Of a stretch of 64,000 nucleotides of DNA, positions 34,701 through 45,169 are shown in pieces. The notes beneath the pieces were generated by a model. It did not search any database, was not told the origin of the DNA, and saw only the letters and a program-made list of their open reading frames with translations. The first letter of the stretch is position 1; the number at the start of each line of letters is the position of its first letter. The position numbers and the translations under genes are program-made. The stretch comes from Indibacter alkaliphilus LW1 (GTDB lineage: Bacteria; Bacteroidota; Bacteroidia; Cytophagales; Cyclobacteriaceae): the NCBI RefSeq assembly GCF_000295935.2, contig NZ_ALWO02000011.1, forward strand, positions 124,001-188,000. Reading direction: 5' to 3'.

Positions 34701-34927
34701 TTACCATCAGGGCTCCATACTGGCATGGCATCATGAGCTTCGTGTAATGTGAGTGGGGTGGCAATACCACCTTTTGAATTGACTTTGAACAGATCGCCCT
34801 TATATCCAAATACGATTTCTTTGCCATCAGGAGAAATCGCCGGATACCGCAACCATAAAGGGTTTGTTTGTGCCAATGCCGCCCATTGAAAAGATAAGAC
34901 AATGATCAATATGCTAAATACTCTCAT
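31712..34927 (-). CDS. Tricorn-like S41 serine protease, exported
   Basis: From the ATG at 34927 the protein has 1071 residues with a signal peptide ending WAALAQ. An in-frame upstream start at 35002 would bury that signal. Two propeller-like regions (about residues 20-330 and 330-640) carry WSPDGKHIAF-type repeats. A C1-like linker, a PDZ domain (containing LKVTEVINGGPLDKSGI) and the S41 domain follow. Catalytic Ser-Asp is in ESNYSDAHAF, a His candidate in ELNGSHTGG. Tricorn cuts peptides processively; this exported form probably degrades peptides in the periplasm. A near-consensus promoter lies upstream. Confidence 0.9.
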   Translation of the reverse strand: MRVFSILIIVLSFQWAALAQTNPLWLRYPAISPDGKEIVFGYKGDLFKVNSKGGIATPLTLHEAHDAMPVWSPDGKHIAFATDRYGNFDVYIMPSSGGEAKRLTYHSGNDFPWDFTPDGEHVIFSSPRNDLHTSVRFPNKGLFGKLYSVSVEGGRSVLLSTAGMQNASFDSKGERIVFQDRKGYEDEWRKRHTSSVTRDVWVFNTKDQTYMQLSDFEGEDREPLFSQDGESVFYLSEKNGAQNIFKKNLSSSEEVQLTEFDEHPVRHLSRSNEDLLSFSWNGEIYTLKEGQKPQKLNIEIFGDFKGKEEKIVSVNSGATEMVLSPNGKEIAFIFRGEVFVTSVDNNQTKRITNTPAQERMLSWGMDGRSLFYSTERGESWDIYKASISRSEEPYFFAATLINEEPVIATDKDEFQPLVSPDGKEIAYLEERNILKVFNLSDKTSRTIIPAGENFSYADGDQDFTWSPDSKWIVAKNALGLYGASHMVLYDALGQKEGVNLTNSGFSDGRGRFALNGKALVWTNDRDGKKPLALQGARELDIYALFFDQSAFDRFKLSKAEYDLLKDQEKKENDDQKSDDKKDSETLELNLEGLEDRKLRLTTGSLNLSSFDMSPDGDKLYFMASFEDKYDVWVFDTRTKELKSLAKTNSGPGRVELDKEGKNLFVLANGRLSKIDTGSGKVSNIGISEEMVLDATAEREYIFHHAWRQVRKKFYDPDLHDIDWDMYRANYSRFLPHINNNYDFQELLSEILGELNGSHTGGRYSHRPDNGDQTASLGLFFDESSKESGLKVTEVINGGPLDKSGIKVKAGHVIEKIDGVTIDHSLDWNKTLNRKAGKNVLISLFDPKANSRWEETVKPISQGAENQLLYKRWVKTMRAMVDSLSDGRIGYVHVQGMNDNSFRTVYDEVLGKNADKEALIVDTRFNGGGWLHEDLSTFLDGKPYATFRPYGFVARGGEPRDKWSRPSVVVMSESNYSDAHAFPYAYRAKGIGKLIGMPVPGTSTAVWWETQIDPTIVFGIPMIAFYGIEEDRPLENLQLEPDIKVATPFEEVLFGKDAQIEAAVKELIGQIK

Positions 34928-34947
34928 AATTATATTTGGATGAATCT

Positions 34948-34979
34948 GAAAGATAAAGAAGTCAAAGCCATTGTCCCAA
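34948..34979 (-). promoter_or_regulatory. Probable promoter of the tricorn-like gene
   Basis: Minus strand: TTG (34979-34977), 21 bp, TATCTTTC (34955-34948), one base from TAnnTTTG. The start would be near 34943, about 16 nt before the ATG at 34927, which supports that start. Confidence 0.5.
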
Positions 34980-35000
34980 AAAAATGACATGAATGGCAAC

Positions 35001-35028
35001 AAAAAAGGCAGCCTTAAGAGACTGCCCT
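35001..35028 (-). terminator. Terminator after enolase
   Basis: Minus transcript: GGGCAGTC, loop, GGCTGCC, then TTTTTTGTTG. It lies 34-60 bp after the eno stop and separates eno from the tricorn-like gene. Confidence 0.75.
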
Positions 35029-35061
35029 TAGATCATAAATCTTTTGATTTCAAATAATAGC

Positions 35062-36342
<1,281 letters not shown>

Positions 36343-36361
36343 TTAACAGGTTTAATAGTTG

Positions 36362-37459
36362 TTATTTTTTATTCATTAAGTTTATAAAATCATCAAATAA
36401 ATATCTGGAATCATGAGGGCCTGGAGAAGATTCCGGATGATATTGAACAGAAAAAGCCGGTTTATTTTTCAGTTTTATTCCGGCAACAGTTTTATCGTTG
36501 AGGTGAATATGAGTCATTTCTACCAGATCACTGTTTTCAACATCTTCTTTTTTGACTACAAATCCGTGGTTTTGTGAAGTAATTTCACTTTTTCCAGTAA
36601 AAATATTTTTGATGGGATGGTTTAGACCTCTATGCCCATGGTGCATTTTATAGGTACTAATTCCACAAGCCTCTGCCAAAACCTGATGCCCTAGGCAAAT
36701 TCCAAAAACTGGCTTATCAGATTCCAAAATATCCTTTGTTGTCTTCACTGCATATTCCATTACAGCTGGATCCCCTGGGCCATTAGAAAGAAAATACCCG
36801 TCTGGGTTCCATTTTTTCAATTCTTCAAACTTCGTTTTTGCAGGAAATACTTTGCAATAAACACCTCTATCGGCCAAATTTCTAAGGATATTAAGCTTAA
36901 TCCCAAAATCTAGGCAAGCAACCTTCAAAGGCGAATTTTCATCACCATAGAAAAATGGCTCCTTTGTACAAACCTGGGAGGACAACTCTAATCCATTCAT
37001 ATCAGGCACAAGGTTTAATTCAGCTTTTAGGCCAGCTAAATCATCTTCGAACTCTGAACTGATAATTGCATTCATCGCTCCTTTTGATCTTATATGTCTG
37101 ACCAGCTTTCTTGTATCAATATCAGCTATACCAGTAATCCCATACTTGACCAAATAATCTTGTAGAGAACCATCAGCATCCAACCTGGAATAGATCTCTG
37201 AAAAACTGTTAACCACAATGCCTGCAATCGTTGGCTGATCAGATTCAACTTCGCTGCTGATCACTCCATAATTACCAATATGTGAAGTGGTAGTAACAAT
37301 GATCTGACCAGTGTAAGAAGGATCAGTATAAATTTCCTGATATCCGGTCATTCCTGTGTTGAAACAAATTTCACCCCCGTTTGTGCCGGGGCTTCCGATA
37401 AGGGTACCTTTGAAAATAGTACCATCTGCAAGGAGTAGTGTTGCTTTTAGTTTATTCAT
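36362..37459 (-). CDS. carA: Carbamoyl-phosphate synthase small (glutaminase) subunit
   Basis: Releases ammonia from glutamine for carbamoyl phosphate synthesis (pyrimidines, arginine). From the ATG at 37459 it has 365 residues. The class I amidotransferase triad is visible: Cys in FGICLGHQVLAEA, His and Glu in VQYHPESSPG. The N-terminal half contains GMTGYQEIYTDPSYTGQI, conserved in CarA. A TTG seven codons upstream is in frame but lies in a -7 box. carB is not in the window; eno follows instead. Confidence 0.96.
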   Translation of the reverse strand: MNKLKATLLLADGTIFKGTLIGSPGTNGGEICFNTGMTGYQEIYTDPSYTGQIIVTTTSHIGNYGVISSEVESDQPTIAGIVVNSFSEIYSRLDADGSLQDYLVKYGITGIADIDTRKLVRHIRSKGAMNAIISSEFEDDLAGLKAELNLVPDMNGLELSSQVCTKEPFFYGDENSPLKVACLDFGIKLNILRNLADRGVYCKVFPAKTKFEELKKWNPDGYFLSNGPGDPAVMEYAVKTTKDILESDKPVFGICLGHQVLAEACGISTYKMHHGHRGLNHPIKNIFTGKSEITSQNHGFVVKKEDVENSDLVEMTHIHLNDKTVAGIKLKNKPAFSVQYHPESSPGPHDSRYLFDDFINLMNKK

Positions 37460-37477
37460 CTCGTTTTTTGGACTTGT

Positions 37478-37485
37478 CAAAGTTA
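37478..37485 (-). promoter_or_regulatory. -7 box upstream of carA-eno
   Basis: TAACTTTG on the minus strand fits TAnnTTTG, about 20 nt before the carA ATG. No TTG stands 17-23 bp upstream, so it is incomplete. The start region continues ACAAGTCCAAAA, similar to the rpsL promoter (CAGTCCAAAA). Confidence 0.45.
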
Positions 37486-37531
37486 ATTATTTTTAAGATA
37501 AGAGCCTTAAGGAAATGGAAAGGATATAAAA

Positions 37532-37561
37532 AAAGGGATTGAACCAAAGTTCAATCCCTTT
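37532..37561 (-). terminator. Terminator of the ribosomal alpha operon
   Basis: Minus transcript: AAAGGGATTGAAC, loop TTTG, GTTCAATCCCTTT, then TTTTATATCC. A perfect 13-bp stem 26 bp after rplQ closes the S10-spc-alpha cluster. Confidence 0.9.
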
Positions 37562-37586
37562 TATATATAGAAAATACCGACATGAA

Positions 37587-38114
37587 TTAATCTTCAGTTT
37601 TTTCTTCTTTAGATTCAGCATCAGTGGAAGCATCTGCTGCCGGAGCATCAGTCTTAGTTTCAGCGACAGGAGCTGATTCCTCCTTGGCTTTACCTGAACC
37701 TCTTCGGCTTCTTCTAGTTGTCTTTTTAGCTGGCTTGGCATCTTTCAACATTAATTCATTGAAATCAACCAATTCTATAATACACATTTCAGCATTGTCA
37801 CCTAGACGGAATCCGGTTTTGATGATCCTTGTATATCCACCATTTCTGGTTCCGACTTTTTCTACTACTGCACCAAAAAGCTCTTTAATTCCTTCTTTAT
37901 TCTGAAGGTATGAGAAAGCGACCCTTCTATTGTGGGTAGTATCTTCTTTTGCCCTAGTGATCAAAGGCTCTACATATTTTCTTAACTCTTTAGCCTTGGC
38001 AAGCGTTGTAGAAATACGCTTGTGAAGAATCAAGGAAGTAGCCATGTTAGAAAGCATTGCTTTCCTGTGACTTGCCGTCCTGCCAAGGTGGTTAAATTTC
38101 TTACCGTGTCTCAT
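37587..38114 (-). CDS. rplQ: 50S ribosomal protein L17 with long acidic tail
   Basis: Large-subunit protein near the peptide exit tunnel. Residues 1-120 form the normal L17 domain ([21 protein letters not shown], internal [18 protein letters not shown]). The remaining 55 residues are a low-complexity tail: first basic ([10 protein letters not shown]), then rich in Ala, Glu, Asp, Thr and Lys. E. coli L17 has 127 residues, so the tail is an extension, common in Bacteroidota. It is the last gene of the cluster, 5 bp after rpoA. Confidence 0.97.
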   Translation of the reverse strand: MRHGKKFNHLGRTASHRKAMLSNMATSLILHKRISTTLAKAKELRKYVEPLITRAKEDTTHNRRVAFSYLQNKEGIKELFGAVVEKVGTRNGGYTRIIKTGFRLGDNAEMCIIELVDFNELMLKDAKPAKKTTRRSRRGSGKAKEESAPVAETKTDAPAADASTDAESKEEKTED

Positions 38115-38119
38115 TTTAT

Positions 38120-39109
38120 TTATTCTTCATCAAGTTTATACTTAGACAAGTCCATTCCAAAGGTCAGTCCTTTTTCTTGGATAAGCTGCTCAAGTTCTGC
38201 TAGAGATTTTTTACCAAAGTTTCTGAATTTCATCATATCTGAAATTTCAAGTTTGGCCAAATCACCTAGAGTTTTCACATCTGCAGCTTTAAGACAATTG
38301 AATGCGCGAACAGAAAGATCCAAATCACCAAGAGGGGTTTTTAGAAGTTTTCTCATATGCAAGAATTCTTCATCAATTGGCTCTGGCTCAGAAATACCTG
38401 TAGAATCCAAGACCATAGTTTGGTCAGAAAACAGCATGAAATGCTGAATAAGAATTTTAGCAGATTCCTGAAGTGCTTTTTCTGGGTGAATTGACCCGTC
38501 CGTGGTAACTTCAAGAATAAGTTTTTCAAAGTCAGTCTTCTGCTCTACCCTTGTATTCTCAACGCTATATTTCACGTTTTTGATAGGAGTAAAGATTGCA
38601 TCAATCGGAATCACTCCGAAAACCTGCTCTTTTGGTTTGGATTCTTCTGCAGGAAGATAACCTCTTCCCTTTTCAACTGTCAATTCAATTTCAAAACTTT
38701 TTGTATCATCCAAGTGGCAGATAACCTGCTCTGGATTCAACACCTCAAATGAGGTAGTAAACTTGGCGATATCTCCAGCAGTAAAGACGGCCTGATTCGA
38801 AACCTCAACAGTAATTTTTCCATCTATGGAATCATGGACTTTCTTAAGTCTCACTTGTTTCAGGTTAAGAATGATATCAGTCACATCTTCCACAACACCC
38901 TCGATCGTTGAAAATTCGTGAACTACTCCTGGAAGCTTCACGGAAGTAATGGCGTAACCTTCTAGAGAGGAAAGTAGAATTCTTCTCAAGGCATTGCCTA
39001 TGGTGACCCCATAGCCCTTCTCAAGTGGCTTAAAGGTGAAAAGGCCGTGGAAGTCATCGGCTTTTTCCATCACCACTTTCTCGGGCATTTGAAATGCTAA
39101 TATGGACAT
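38120..39109 (-). CDS. rpoA: RNA polymerase subunit alpha
   Basis: Scaffold for polymerase assembly and contact for UP elements and activators. The 329-residue length equals E. coli alpha. The N-terminal dimerisation domain (about 1-235) includes [20 protein letters not shown]; the C-terminal domain (about 250-310) includes [18 protein letters not shown] and [12 protein letters not shown] with the two helix-hairpin-helix elements. It lies between rpsD (31 bp) and rplQ (5 bp), in the standard alpha-operon order. Confidence 0.98.
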   Translation of the reverse strand: MSILAFQMPEKVVMEKADDFHGLFTFKPLEKGYGVTIGNALRRILLSSLEGYAITSVKLPGVVHEFSTIEGVVEDVTDIILNLKQVRLKKVHDSIDGKITVEVSNQAVFTAGDIAKFTTSFEVLNPEQVICHLDDTKSFEIELTVEKGRGYLPAEESKPKEQVFGVIPIDAIFTPIKNVKYSVENTRVEQKTDFEKLILEVTTDGSIHPEKALQESAKILIQHFMLFSDQTMVLDSTGISEPEPIDEEFLHMRKLLKTPLGDLDLSVRAFNCLKAADVKTLGDLAKLEISDMMKFRNFGKKSLAELEQLIQEKGLTFGMDLSKYKLDEE

Positions 39110-39140
39110 ATCAATAGTTCTATTTAAGTCTGAAAGTTTA

Positions 39141-39743
39141 TTATTTAGAGTAAAGTTCGACGATCAATTGCTCCTTGATATTCTCCGGAATATCATCTCT
39201 AGTAGGAATTGAAACAAACTTACCTGTTAAAGAAGAATTATCCCACTCTAACCAAGGGTAACGGTTGGACTTTCCAGCAAGGCTGCTTGAAATAGCTTCA
39301 AGAGATTTTGAACGTTCTCTTACTGAAACTACATCACCCGGCTTTAAAGTATAAGAAGGTATATTTACAATCTCTCCATTTACAAGGATATGTTTGTGCG
39401 AAACAAGTTGTCTGGCACCTCTTCTTGTAGGGGCAATACCTAATCTGAAAACTGTATTATCAAGTCTTGCCTCCAACAATTGAAGTAGGTTTTCACCAGT
39501 AATCCCTTGTTTTCTGGAAGCTATGTCAAACATTTTAGCAAATTGTCTTTCCAATACACCATAAATGTATTTAGCTTTTTGCTTTTCAGCTAACTGAATT
39601 GCGTATTCAGATTGCTTTTTTCTTCTACCCCTACCATGTTGTCCTGGAGGGTAATTCTTCTTTTGGAGAGCTTTGCTATATCCTTCGATAGGCTCGCCGA
39701 ATCTTCTGGCGATTTTTGCCTTTGGACCTGTATATCTTGCCAT
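39141..39743 (-). CDS. rpsD: 30S ribosomal protein S4, zinc-free form
   Basis: Primary 16S 5'-domain binder and, in many bacteria, repressor of its own operon. The 200 residues start [19 protein letters not shown] and lack the N-terminal cysteine ligands of the zinc form. The S4 RNA-binding domain is around residues 90-155 ([26 protein letters not shown]), and the C-terminus ends IVELYSK as usual. It is 19 bp after rpsK. Confidence 0.98.
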   Translation of the reverse strand: MARYTGPKAKIARRFGEPIEGYSKALQKKNYPPGQHGRGRRKKQSEYAIQLAEKQKAKYIYGVLERQFAKMFDIASRKQGITGENLLQLLEARLDNTVFRLGIAPTRRGARQLVSHKHILVNGEIVNIPSYTLKPGDVVSVRERSKSLEAISSSLAGKSNRYPWLEWDNSSLTGKFVSIPTRDDIPENIKEQLIVELYSK

Positions 39744-39762
39744 TCTATAATCTATTTAGAAA

Positions 39763-40161
39763 TTAAACTCTTCTACGCTTAGGAGGACGACATCCGTTGT
39801 GAGGAAGTGGAGTCACATCAATAATCGTAGTTACATCTAGACCTACATTTTGTAATGTTCTGATGGCAGATTCTCTCCCAGCACCAGGACCTTTTACAAA
39901 AACTTCAATTTTTCTCAAACCCAAATCATATGCTACCTGACCACAGTTCTGTGCAGCCATTTGTGCGGCATAAGGAGTATTTTTCTTTGAACCTCTGAAG
40001 CCCATTTTACCGGCAGAAGCCCAAGAAATAACCTGACCTGAATTATTGGTAATAGAGATGATAATATTGTTAAAGGAAGCTTTGATGTGAGCTTGACCCA
40101 CAGCCTCTACTTTAACTACTCTTTTTTTACCTTTAGCTTTATCGTTTCTTTTCTGAGCCAT
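39763..40161 (-). CDS. rpsK: 30S ribosomal protein S11
   Basis: Platform protein touching the E-site and Shine-Dalgarno/anti-SD helix. At 132 residues it is normal size. Recognised blocks are [33 protein letters not shown] and the C-terminal [13 protein letters not shown]. In this lineage S11 is near the proteins reported to occlude the anti-SD tail, but nothing here proves that. It lies 15 bp after rpsM. Confidence 0.98.
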   Translation of the reverse strand: MAQKRNDKAKGKKRVVKVEAVGQAHIKASFNNIIISITNNSGQVISWASAGKMGFRGSKKNTPYAAQMAAQNCGQVAYDLGLRKIEVFVKGPGAGRESAIRTLQNVGLDVTTIIDVTPLPHNGCRPPKRRRV

Positions 40162-40176
40162 AATCTAATTCAAGAT

Positions 40177-40554
40177 TTATTTAGTTGCCTTTTTCTTGTT
40201 GGCAACAGTTTTTCTCTTACCTTTTCTAGTTCTCGCGTTGTTTTTGGTTTTTTGACCTCTTACTGGAAGACCTTTTCTGTGTCTCAAACCTCTATAACAA
40301 CCAATATCCATCAATCTTTTGATGTTCAATTGAATCTCAGACTTTAGAGCACCTTCGGTCCTATACTCTTCAGCTATAAGATTTCTAATAGCGGTAGACT
40401 CTTCGTCATCCCACTCACCAGCTTTCTTGTCAAAAGAAATTCCTGCTTTCTCCAGGATAGCTCTAGCTGAACTTCTACCTATACCGAATATGTAGGTCAA
40501 GCCGATTTCTCCACGTTTGTTGTCTGGAATGTCAACACCTGCAATTCTTGCCAT
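40177..40554 (-). CDS. rpsM: 30S ribosomal protein S13
   Basis: Head protein that bridges to the 50S subunit and contacts the P-site tRNA. 125 residues: N-terminal [18 protein letters not shown], helix-two-turn-helix [18 protein letters not shown], and basic tail [18 protein letters not shown]. It is separated from rpmJ by 5 bp, opening the alpha-type part of the cluster. Confidence 0.98.
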   Translation of the reverse strand: MARIAGVDIPDNKRGEIGLTYIFGIGRSSARAILEKAGISFDKKAGEWDDEESTAIRNLIAEEYRTEGALKSEIQLNIKRLMDIGCYRGLRHRKGLPVRGQKTKNNARTRKGKRKTVANKKKATK

Positions 40555-40559
40555 AATGA

Positions 40560-40676
40560 TTAACCTTGTCTTTGTTTAAACTTAGGATTCTTTTTGTTGA
40601 TCACGTAAAGTTTTCCTTTTCTTCTGATTACTTTACAGTCAACACTTCTCTTTTTGATTGATGCCTTTACTTTCAT
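40560..40676 (-). CDS. rpmJ: 50S ribosomal protein L36, zinc-free form
   Basis: A 38-residue protein read directly from the sequence: [20 protein letters not shown] at the start, ending [12 protein letters not shown]. Length, basic character and place between infA and rpsM identify L36. Only one cysteine remains (position 14), so the four-ligand zinc site of the C+ form is lost; this is the C- type. A 91-bp gap separates it from infA. Confidence 0.95.
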   Translation of the reverse strand: MKVKASIKKRSVDCKVIRRKGKLYVINKKNPKFKQRQG

Positions 40677-40767
40677 GTGTCTATAATTTATTTGCAACGC
40701 CACATGGAATTTGCCCTTGTAGTTGGAATTGATACATTCTTCTTACTGAGGCTAATTTCATGACATA

Positions 40768-40986
40768 TTACTTGTATCTGTAAACTATCCTACCCTTAGA
40801 AAGATCATAAGGAGAAAGCTCCAGTTTAACCTTATCTCCAGGTAAAATTTTAATATAATTCATCCTCATTTTTCCTGAAATATGTGCAATCAATTGATGC
40901 CCATTTTCAAGTTCCACTTTGAACATTGCATTTGACAATGCCTCAACAATTGTCCCATCTTGCTCTATAGATGTCTGTTTAGCCAT
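40768..40986 (-). CDS. infA: Translation initiation factor IF-1
   Basis: A 72-residue S1/OB-fold protein that occupies the A site during initiation. It shows the family sequence [20 protein letters not shown], then [20 protein letters not shown] and [11 protein letters not shown]-like C-terminus. The gene follows map by 2 bp. The 91-bp downstream gap before rpmJ has no hairpin or promoter that I can recognise. Confidence 0.98.
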   Translation of the reverse strand: MAKQTSIEQDGTIVEALSNAMFKVELENGHQLIAHISGKMRMNYIKILPGDKVKLELSPYDLSKGRIVYRYK

Positions 40987-40988
40987 AT

Positions 40989-41762
40989 TTAGAAATTAAA
41001 ATTCTCTTCTATATACTTATGTGTGGTCAGAATTTCGGTCCTGTCCTCAAATATTGCAACTGTATGTTCGTAATGAGCAGAGGGCTTTCTATCAGCAGTT
41101 CTGATAGTCCAACCATCCCTTTCCTGAACAATATTTCTTGTACCTAGATTGACCATTGGTTCAATCGCAATAACAAGCCCATCTTTCAGTATAGGACCAC
41201 TGCCTCTTTTACCATAGTTAGGTACCTCTGGTGATTCATGAAGATTTTTACCAAGTCCATGTCCTACCAATTCGCGTACAACTGTGTAGCCCTTAGCTTC
41301 CACAAACTTTTGAATCGCATTTCCAATATCACCAACACGATTACCAAATACAGCCTTTTCAATACCTAGATACAGAGATTCTTTAGTTGCTTTGAGCAAT
41401 GACAAAATATTGGGAGAGACTTCACCGACAGGGTAAGTATAAGCGCAATCGCTATGAAAACCTTGGTGAAAGACTCCACAATCTATTGAGATTATATCGC
41501 CATCTTTCAAAACATAATCACTTGGAAAACCATGCACAACGACTTCATTAACTGAAATACATAATGAAGCAGGAAATCCATTGTAACCTTTAAAAGAAGG
41601 TACACCAGCATTATCTCTGATGTATTCCTCTGCAATTTTATCTAGAAAGGAAGTCTTTACTCCCTCTTTTACTAACTTAGCTACTTCTCCGTGAGCTTTT
41701 CCTAATATCTGAGCACTTTCCTTGATCAGTTCAACTTCTTCCGAAGTCTTGTAATGAATCAT
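40989..41762 (-). CDS. map: Methionine aminopeptidase, type I
   Basis: Removes the initiator methionine from new proteins. 257 residues with the two-metal pita-bread fold ligands: Asp in SIDCGVF, Asp in [10 protein letters not shown], His in [11 protein letters not shown], Glu in AIEPMVNLG and Glu near IFEDRTEIL. No N-terminal zinc-finger extension and no 60-residue insert, so type Ia. Its start overlaps the secY stop (ATGA). adk, often found between secY and map elsewhere, is absent here. Confidence 0.97.
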   Translation of the reverse strand: MIHYKTSEEVELIKESAQILGKAHGEVAKLVKEGVKTSFLDKIAEEYIRDNAGVPSFKGYNGFPASLCISVNEVVVHGFPSDYVLKDGDIISIDCGVFHQGFHSDCAYTYPVGEVSPNILSLLKATKESLYLGIEKAVFGNRVGDIGNAIQKFVEAKGYTVVRELVGHGLGKNLHESPEVPNYGKRGSGPILKDGLVIAIEPMVNLGTRNIVQERDGWTIRTADRKPSAHYEHTVAIFEDRTEILTTHKYIEENFNF

Positions 41763-43081
41763 ATTGCAGCTGCAAAATTAGAAGGATTGTTTTTCATGTT
41801 TCCACTTTTCATCATTCCTTCATAATGTCTCATCAACAAATAACTCTCGATCTGCCTAAGGGTATCCATGATAACCCCTACCATAATCAACAAGGAAGTT
41901 CCTCCATAGAATTGTGCAAAAGAACCACTTACTCCAGCAATTATCGCAAAAGCAGGTAAAATTGCAACTATTGATAAAAGGATAGAACCTGGAAGCGTAA
42001 TCTTAGAGATAATGTTATCAATAAAATCCGCAGTAGGAGCACCAGGCTTTATGCCAGGAACAAAACCACCATTTCTTTTAAGATCTTCAGCAATTTGCTC
42101 TGGATTGACCGTAATTGCAGTGTAGAAGAAAGTGAACAAGATGATCATGACCGCAAAAACCAGGTTATACTGCCATGATGTAAAATCACTGAAAGTACTA
42201 CCAATATAATTAGCAATATCATTGTCAGCTGACCATATCTGAGCTATCAAAGCAGGCAAAAACATCAATGATTGCGCGAAGATGATGGGCATTACACCCG
42301 ATGCATTCACTTTAATTGGAATATATTGTCTCTGTCCGCCATATACTTTACCACCTACAACTTGCTTGGCATATTGCACTGGGACTCTTCTTGTGGCCTC
42401 TGTCAATGCTACAACACCAACTACTACAAAGAAAAGCACAGCTGCTTCTATAAGCAGTAACAACATTCCTGATGTACCTTTTGACAAGGCTTCAGCAATC
42501 ATAGCTCCAGGCAAGGCTGAAATTATACCAATCATGATCAACATAGAAATACCATTACCGATACCCTTTTCTGTGATCTTTTCACCAAGCCACATACAGA
42601 ACATTGTACCTGCTGAAAGCAATACCAACGAACTGAACATGAAAAGAGAAGTACTTACCATAACAGCACCAGTAGGTAGAATAGTAGCGGTTATGTAACC
42701 TATACCCTGCGCCACAGTTATTGCAATAGTTAATACTCTAGTGATCTGATTGATTCTTTTCCTCCCAGACTCACCCTCTTTTTGAAGTTTCTGAAAATAT
42801 GGTACTCCAACAGTCAATAACTGCAACACGATGGAAGCAGAGATGTAAGGCATGATACCTAAACCAAATATAGAAGCATTACTAAATGCTCCTCCAAGGA
42901 ATGTATCAATTAACCCGAATATACCTTCTGGCGCATCTCCCAGTTTGGAGGGGTCCACACCTGGCAATACGATAAAAGAACCCAATCTAAATACTACCAG
43001 AAATCCAATAGTATTCAAAATTCGGATTCTTAAATCTTCAATAGAAAAGATATTCTTAACTGTTGAGATAAACTTTTTCAT
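41759..43081 (-). CDS. secY: Preprotein translocase subunit SecY
   Basis: Channel of the Sec translocon. 440 residues with the usual ten membrane spans, the first around FLVVFRLGSFIVLPGV. The plug region follows, and cytoplasmic loop C5 includes KRNGGFVPGIKPG. The gene lies 4 bp after rplO and overlaps map by 4 bp. Expression with ribosomal proteins balances translation and export capacity. Confidence 0.98.
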   Translation of the reverse strand: MKKFISTVKNIFSIEDLRIRILNTIGFLVVFRLGSFIVLPGVDPSKLGDAPEGIFGLIDTFLGGAFSNASIFGLGIMPYISASIVLQLLTVGVPYFQKLQKEGESGRKRINQITRVLTIAITVAQGIGYITATILPTGAVMVSTSLFMFSSLVLLSAGTMFCMWLGEKITEKGIGNGISMLIMIGIISALPGAMIAEALSKGTSGMLLLLIEAAVLFFVVVGVVALTEATRRVPVQYAKQVVGGKVYGGQRQYIPIKVNASGVMPIIFAQSLMFLPALIAQIWSADNDIANYIGSTFSDFTSWQYNLVFAVMIILFTFFYTAITVNPEQIAEDLKRNGGFVPGIKPGAPTADFIDNIISKITLPGSILLSIVAILPAFAIIAGVSGSFAQFYGGTSLLIMVGVIMDTLRQIESYLLMRHYEGMMKSGNMKNNPSNFAAAI

Positions 43082-43085
43082 TTAT

Positions 43086-43532
43086 TTAAAGCTTGTTTAC
43101 TGTTCCGCCAACTTTTTCAATTGCTTCTATAGCGGAAGCAGAGAAAGAATGAGCACTTACATTTAATTTGGCTGTAAGTTCGCCTCTACCTAAGACTTTT
43201 ACAACATCTTTCTTCGAAACTAGACCATGAGAGATCAAAGTTTCTAAAGTTATTGTGTCTAAGCTCTCAGATTTAGCCAGTTCTTCCAACACATTTAGGT
43301 TGATTGGCTTATATTCAACTCTATTCAAGCTCTTAAAACCAAATTTAGGAACTCTTCTCTGAAGAGGCATTTGACCACCCTCAAATCCTAGTTTGGACTT
43401 GTAACCAGATCTGGATTTAGCACCCTTATGTCCTCTGGTAGAAGTTCCACCTCTACCTGAACCTTGGCCACGTCCAATTCTCTTTCTTGATTTTATTGAA
43501 CCCTCTGCAGGTTTTAATGTATGTAATTTCAT
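43086..43532 (-). CDS. rplO: 50S ribosomal protein L15
   Basis: Large-subunit assembly protein. 148 residues: [20 protein letters not shown], then the Gly/Arg-rich unfolded arm [19 protein letters not shown] that threads into 23S rRNA, and a globular C-terminal half ending [19 protein letters not shown]. It starts 2 bp after rpmD and precedes secY by 4 bp, as in nearly all bacteria. Confidence 0.98.
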   Translation of the reverse strand: MKLHTLKPAEGSIKSRKRIGRGQGSGRGGTSTRGHKGAKSRSGYKSKLGFEGGQMPLQRRVPKFGFKSLNRVEYKPINLNVLEELAKSESLDTITLETLISHGLVSKKDVVKVLGRGELTAKLNVSAHSFSASAIEAIEKVGGTVNKL

Positions 43533-43534
43533 GA

Positions 43535-43714
43535 TTAAGCTTCCTCCACTTTTAAAAGGTGACTTACTTTCCTTATCATTCCAGCGATTTGCGGAGTATT
43601 TTCAACTTCCACAGTCCTGTTGATCTTACCAAGGCCTAGAGCTGTTATTGTAGCTTTCTGATCCTTTGGTCTTTTTATTATACTCTTAACTTGAGTTATT
43701 TTAACCTTAGCCAT
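43535..43714 (-). CDS. rpmD: 50S ribosomal protein L30
   Basis: A 59-residue protein read directly from the sequence: [20 protein letters not shown], middle [17 protein letters not shown] and end [14 protein letters not shown]. The ferredoxin-like L30 pattern and position between rpsE (4 bp) and rplO (2 bp) make the call firm. Many bacteria lack L30, so its presence is worth recording. Confidence 0.97.
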   Translation of the reverse strand: MAKVKITQVKSIIKRPKDQKATITALGLGKINRTVEVENTPQIAGMIRKVSHLLKVEEA

Positions 43715-43718
43715 CTTC

Positions 43719-44237
43719 TTAACCGTTAAAAACTTTAGACATTTTTACACCTCTTTGCTGCGAAACGGCAATCGCATCTCTTAATTGTACAAGAGCATCA
43801 ATTGTAGCTTTCACAACATTGTGGGGATTGGAAGAACCTTTGGATTTAGCCAAAACATCAGTAACTCCAGCACTTTCCAAAACTGCACGCATAGCACCAC
43901 CGGCTATAACACCTGTACCTGGAGCTGCAGGTTTGATCAATACAAAACCTCCACCGAATTTACCTAACTGCTCATGAGGAATAGTTCCTTTCAGTACAGG
44001 TACTCTAACAAGGTTTTTCTTTGCATCTTCTATTCCTTTGGTAATGGCATCTGTTACTTCATTGGCTTTACCAAGACCGTAACCAACTACTCCATTTCCA
44101 TCTCCTACGACAACTATAGCAGAGAAGGAGAATCTCCTACCACCTTTCACAACTTTAGCTACTCGGTTGATGGCTACTACTTTCTCTTTAAGTTCAGTAT
44201 CTGTTGCCCTAATGGGTTTTCTTTTAACTTGAGACAT
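43719..44237 (-). CDS. rpsE: 30S ribosomal protein S5
   Basis: Fidelity protein near the mRNA entry site. 172 residues with a dsRBD-like N-terminal domain ([19 protein letters not shown]) holding the loop where spectinomycin-resistance changes occur, and a C-terminal domain containing [19 protein letters not shown]. It lies 9 bp after rplR. Confidence 0.98.
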   Translation of the reverse strand: MSQVKRKPIRATDTELKEKVVAINRVAKVVKGGRRFSFSAIVVVGDGNGVVGYGLGKANEVTDAITKGIEDAKKNLVRVPVLKGTIPHEQLGKFGGGFVLIKPAAPGTGVIAGGAMRAVLESAGVTDVLAKSKGSSNPHNVVKATIDALVQLRDAIAVSQQRGVKMSKVFNG

Positions 44238-44246
44238 AATATCTGA

Positions 44247-44597
44247 TTAAAATTTAAGGCCTCCTTCTCTTGCGCCTTCAGCAAGAGCTTTAACATTACC
44301 ATGATAAAGGTATCCTCCTCTGTCAAAAACAACTTCAGAAATACCGTTAGAAACTGCTCTCTCAGCAAGTTTTTTACCTACTTCTTTAGAGACAGCAATT
44401 TGAATATTCTTTGCAGAACCGAGTTCTTTGGAAGAGGCCTGTGCTAGTGTATGACCTTTCAAGTCATCTACTAGCTGTGCATAAATCCCCGTATTGCTTT
44501 TAAATACTGCTAGACGAGGTCTAGAATCAGTACCGGAGATTTTTCTCCTGATACCTCTTTTGATTCTAAGTCTTCTTAATTTCTTATTAAAAGCCAT
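44247..44597 (-). CDS. rplR: 50S ribosomal protein L18
   Basis: Binds 5S rRNA with L5 in the central protuberance. 116 residues: a basic N-terminal arm ([17 protein letters not shown]), the core [20 protein letters not shown] and the C-terminal [20 protein letters not shown] signature. Length is typical. It is 5 bp after rplF. Confidence 0.98.
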   Translation of the reverse strand: MAFNKKLRRLRIKRGIRRKISGTDSRPRLAVFKSNTGIYAQLVDDLKGHTLAQASSKELGSAKNIQIAVSKEVGKKLAERAVSNGISEVVFDRGGYLYHGNVKALAEGAREGGLKF

Positions 44598-44602
44598 CTT
44601 AA

Positions 44603-45160
44603 TTATTTTTTACCGGCAGTTTTACCAGCCTTACGTCTAATATTTTCACCAACGAAGCGTACGCCCTTGCCTTTATAAGGCTCAACTTTACGCAATGATT
44701 TGATTTTAGCAGCCACTTGGCCTACCAATTCTTTATCGATACCTTCAAGAGTTACCAATGGGTTTTTACCCTTAGGGGTTTCTGTTTTGATTGCAATCGA
44801 CTCCGGTAAAGCAAAGAAAATGTTATGTGAATAACCTAAAGAAAGTTCAAGAACCTGCCCTTGGTTAGACGCCTTATAACCTACACCGACTAGTTCAAGT
44901 TCTTTTTTATAACCTTCCGATACACCTTGTACCATGTTGCTAATTAAAGATCTGTAAAGTCCGTGTAGTGATTTATGTCTTTTGGATTCTGTAGGTCTGT
45001 CGACAACCACTTGATTGCCTTCCACTTTAACAGAAATGTCGGGATTAACGTCCCTTTTTAACGTGCCTTTGGGACCTTTAACAGTCACCTCATTGTGAGA
45101 GGTGACGTCTACAGTAACACCCGCTGGCAGATCTATTGGTTTTTTACCTATTCTTGACAT
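44603..45160 (-). CDS. rplF: 50S ribosomal protein L6
   Basis: Located at the base of the L7/L12 stalk near the factor-binding site. 185 residues in two similar domains: [18 protein letters not shown] at the N-terminus and the C-terminal signature [18 protein letters not shown]-like region followed by [19 protein letters not shown]. It lies 9 bp after rpsH. Confidence 0.98.
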   Translation of the reverse strand: MSRIGKKPIDLPAGVTVDVTSHNEVTVKGPKGTLKRDVNPDISVKVEGNQVVVDRPTESKRHKSLHGLYRSLISNMVQGVSEGYKKELELVGVGYKASNQGQVLELSLGYSHNIFFALPESIAIKTETPKGKNPLVTLEGIDKELVGQVAAKIKSLRKVEPYKGKGVRFVGENIRRKAGKTAGKK

Positions 45161-45169
45161 GACGTTATT

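Noticed and set aside
37460-37480. TTG start extending carA by seven codons
   Set aside because: It lies in the TAACTTTG box; the ATG at 37459 fits CarA N-termini.
38022-38447. 141-codon open frame antisense to rpoA and rplQ
   Set aside because: Shadow of two certain genes; no start context or domain.
41759-41762. A missing adk gene between secY and map as a deletion
   Set aside because: The two genes overlap cleanly by four bases; this order without adk appears stable rather than a scar.
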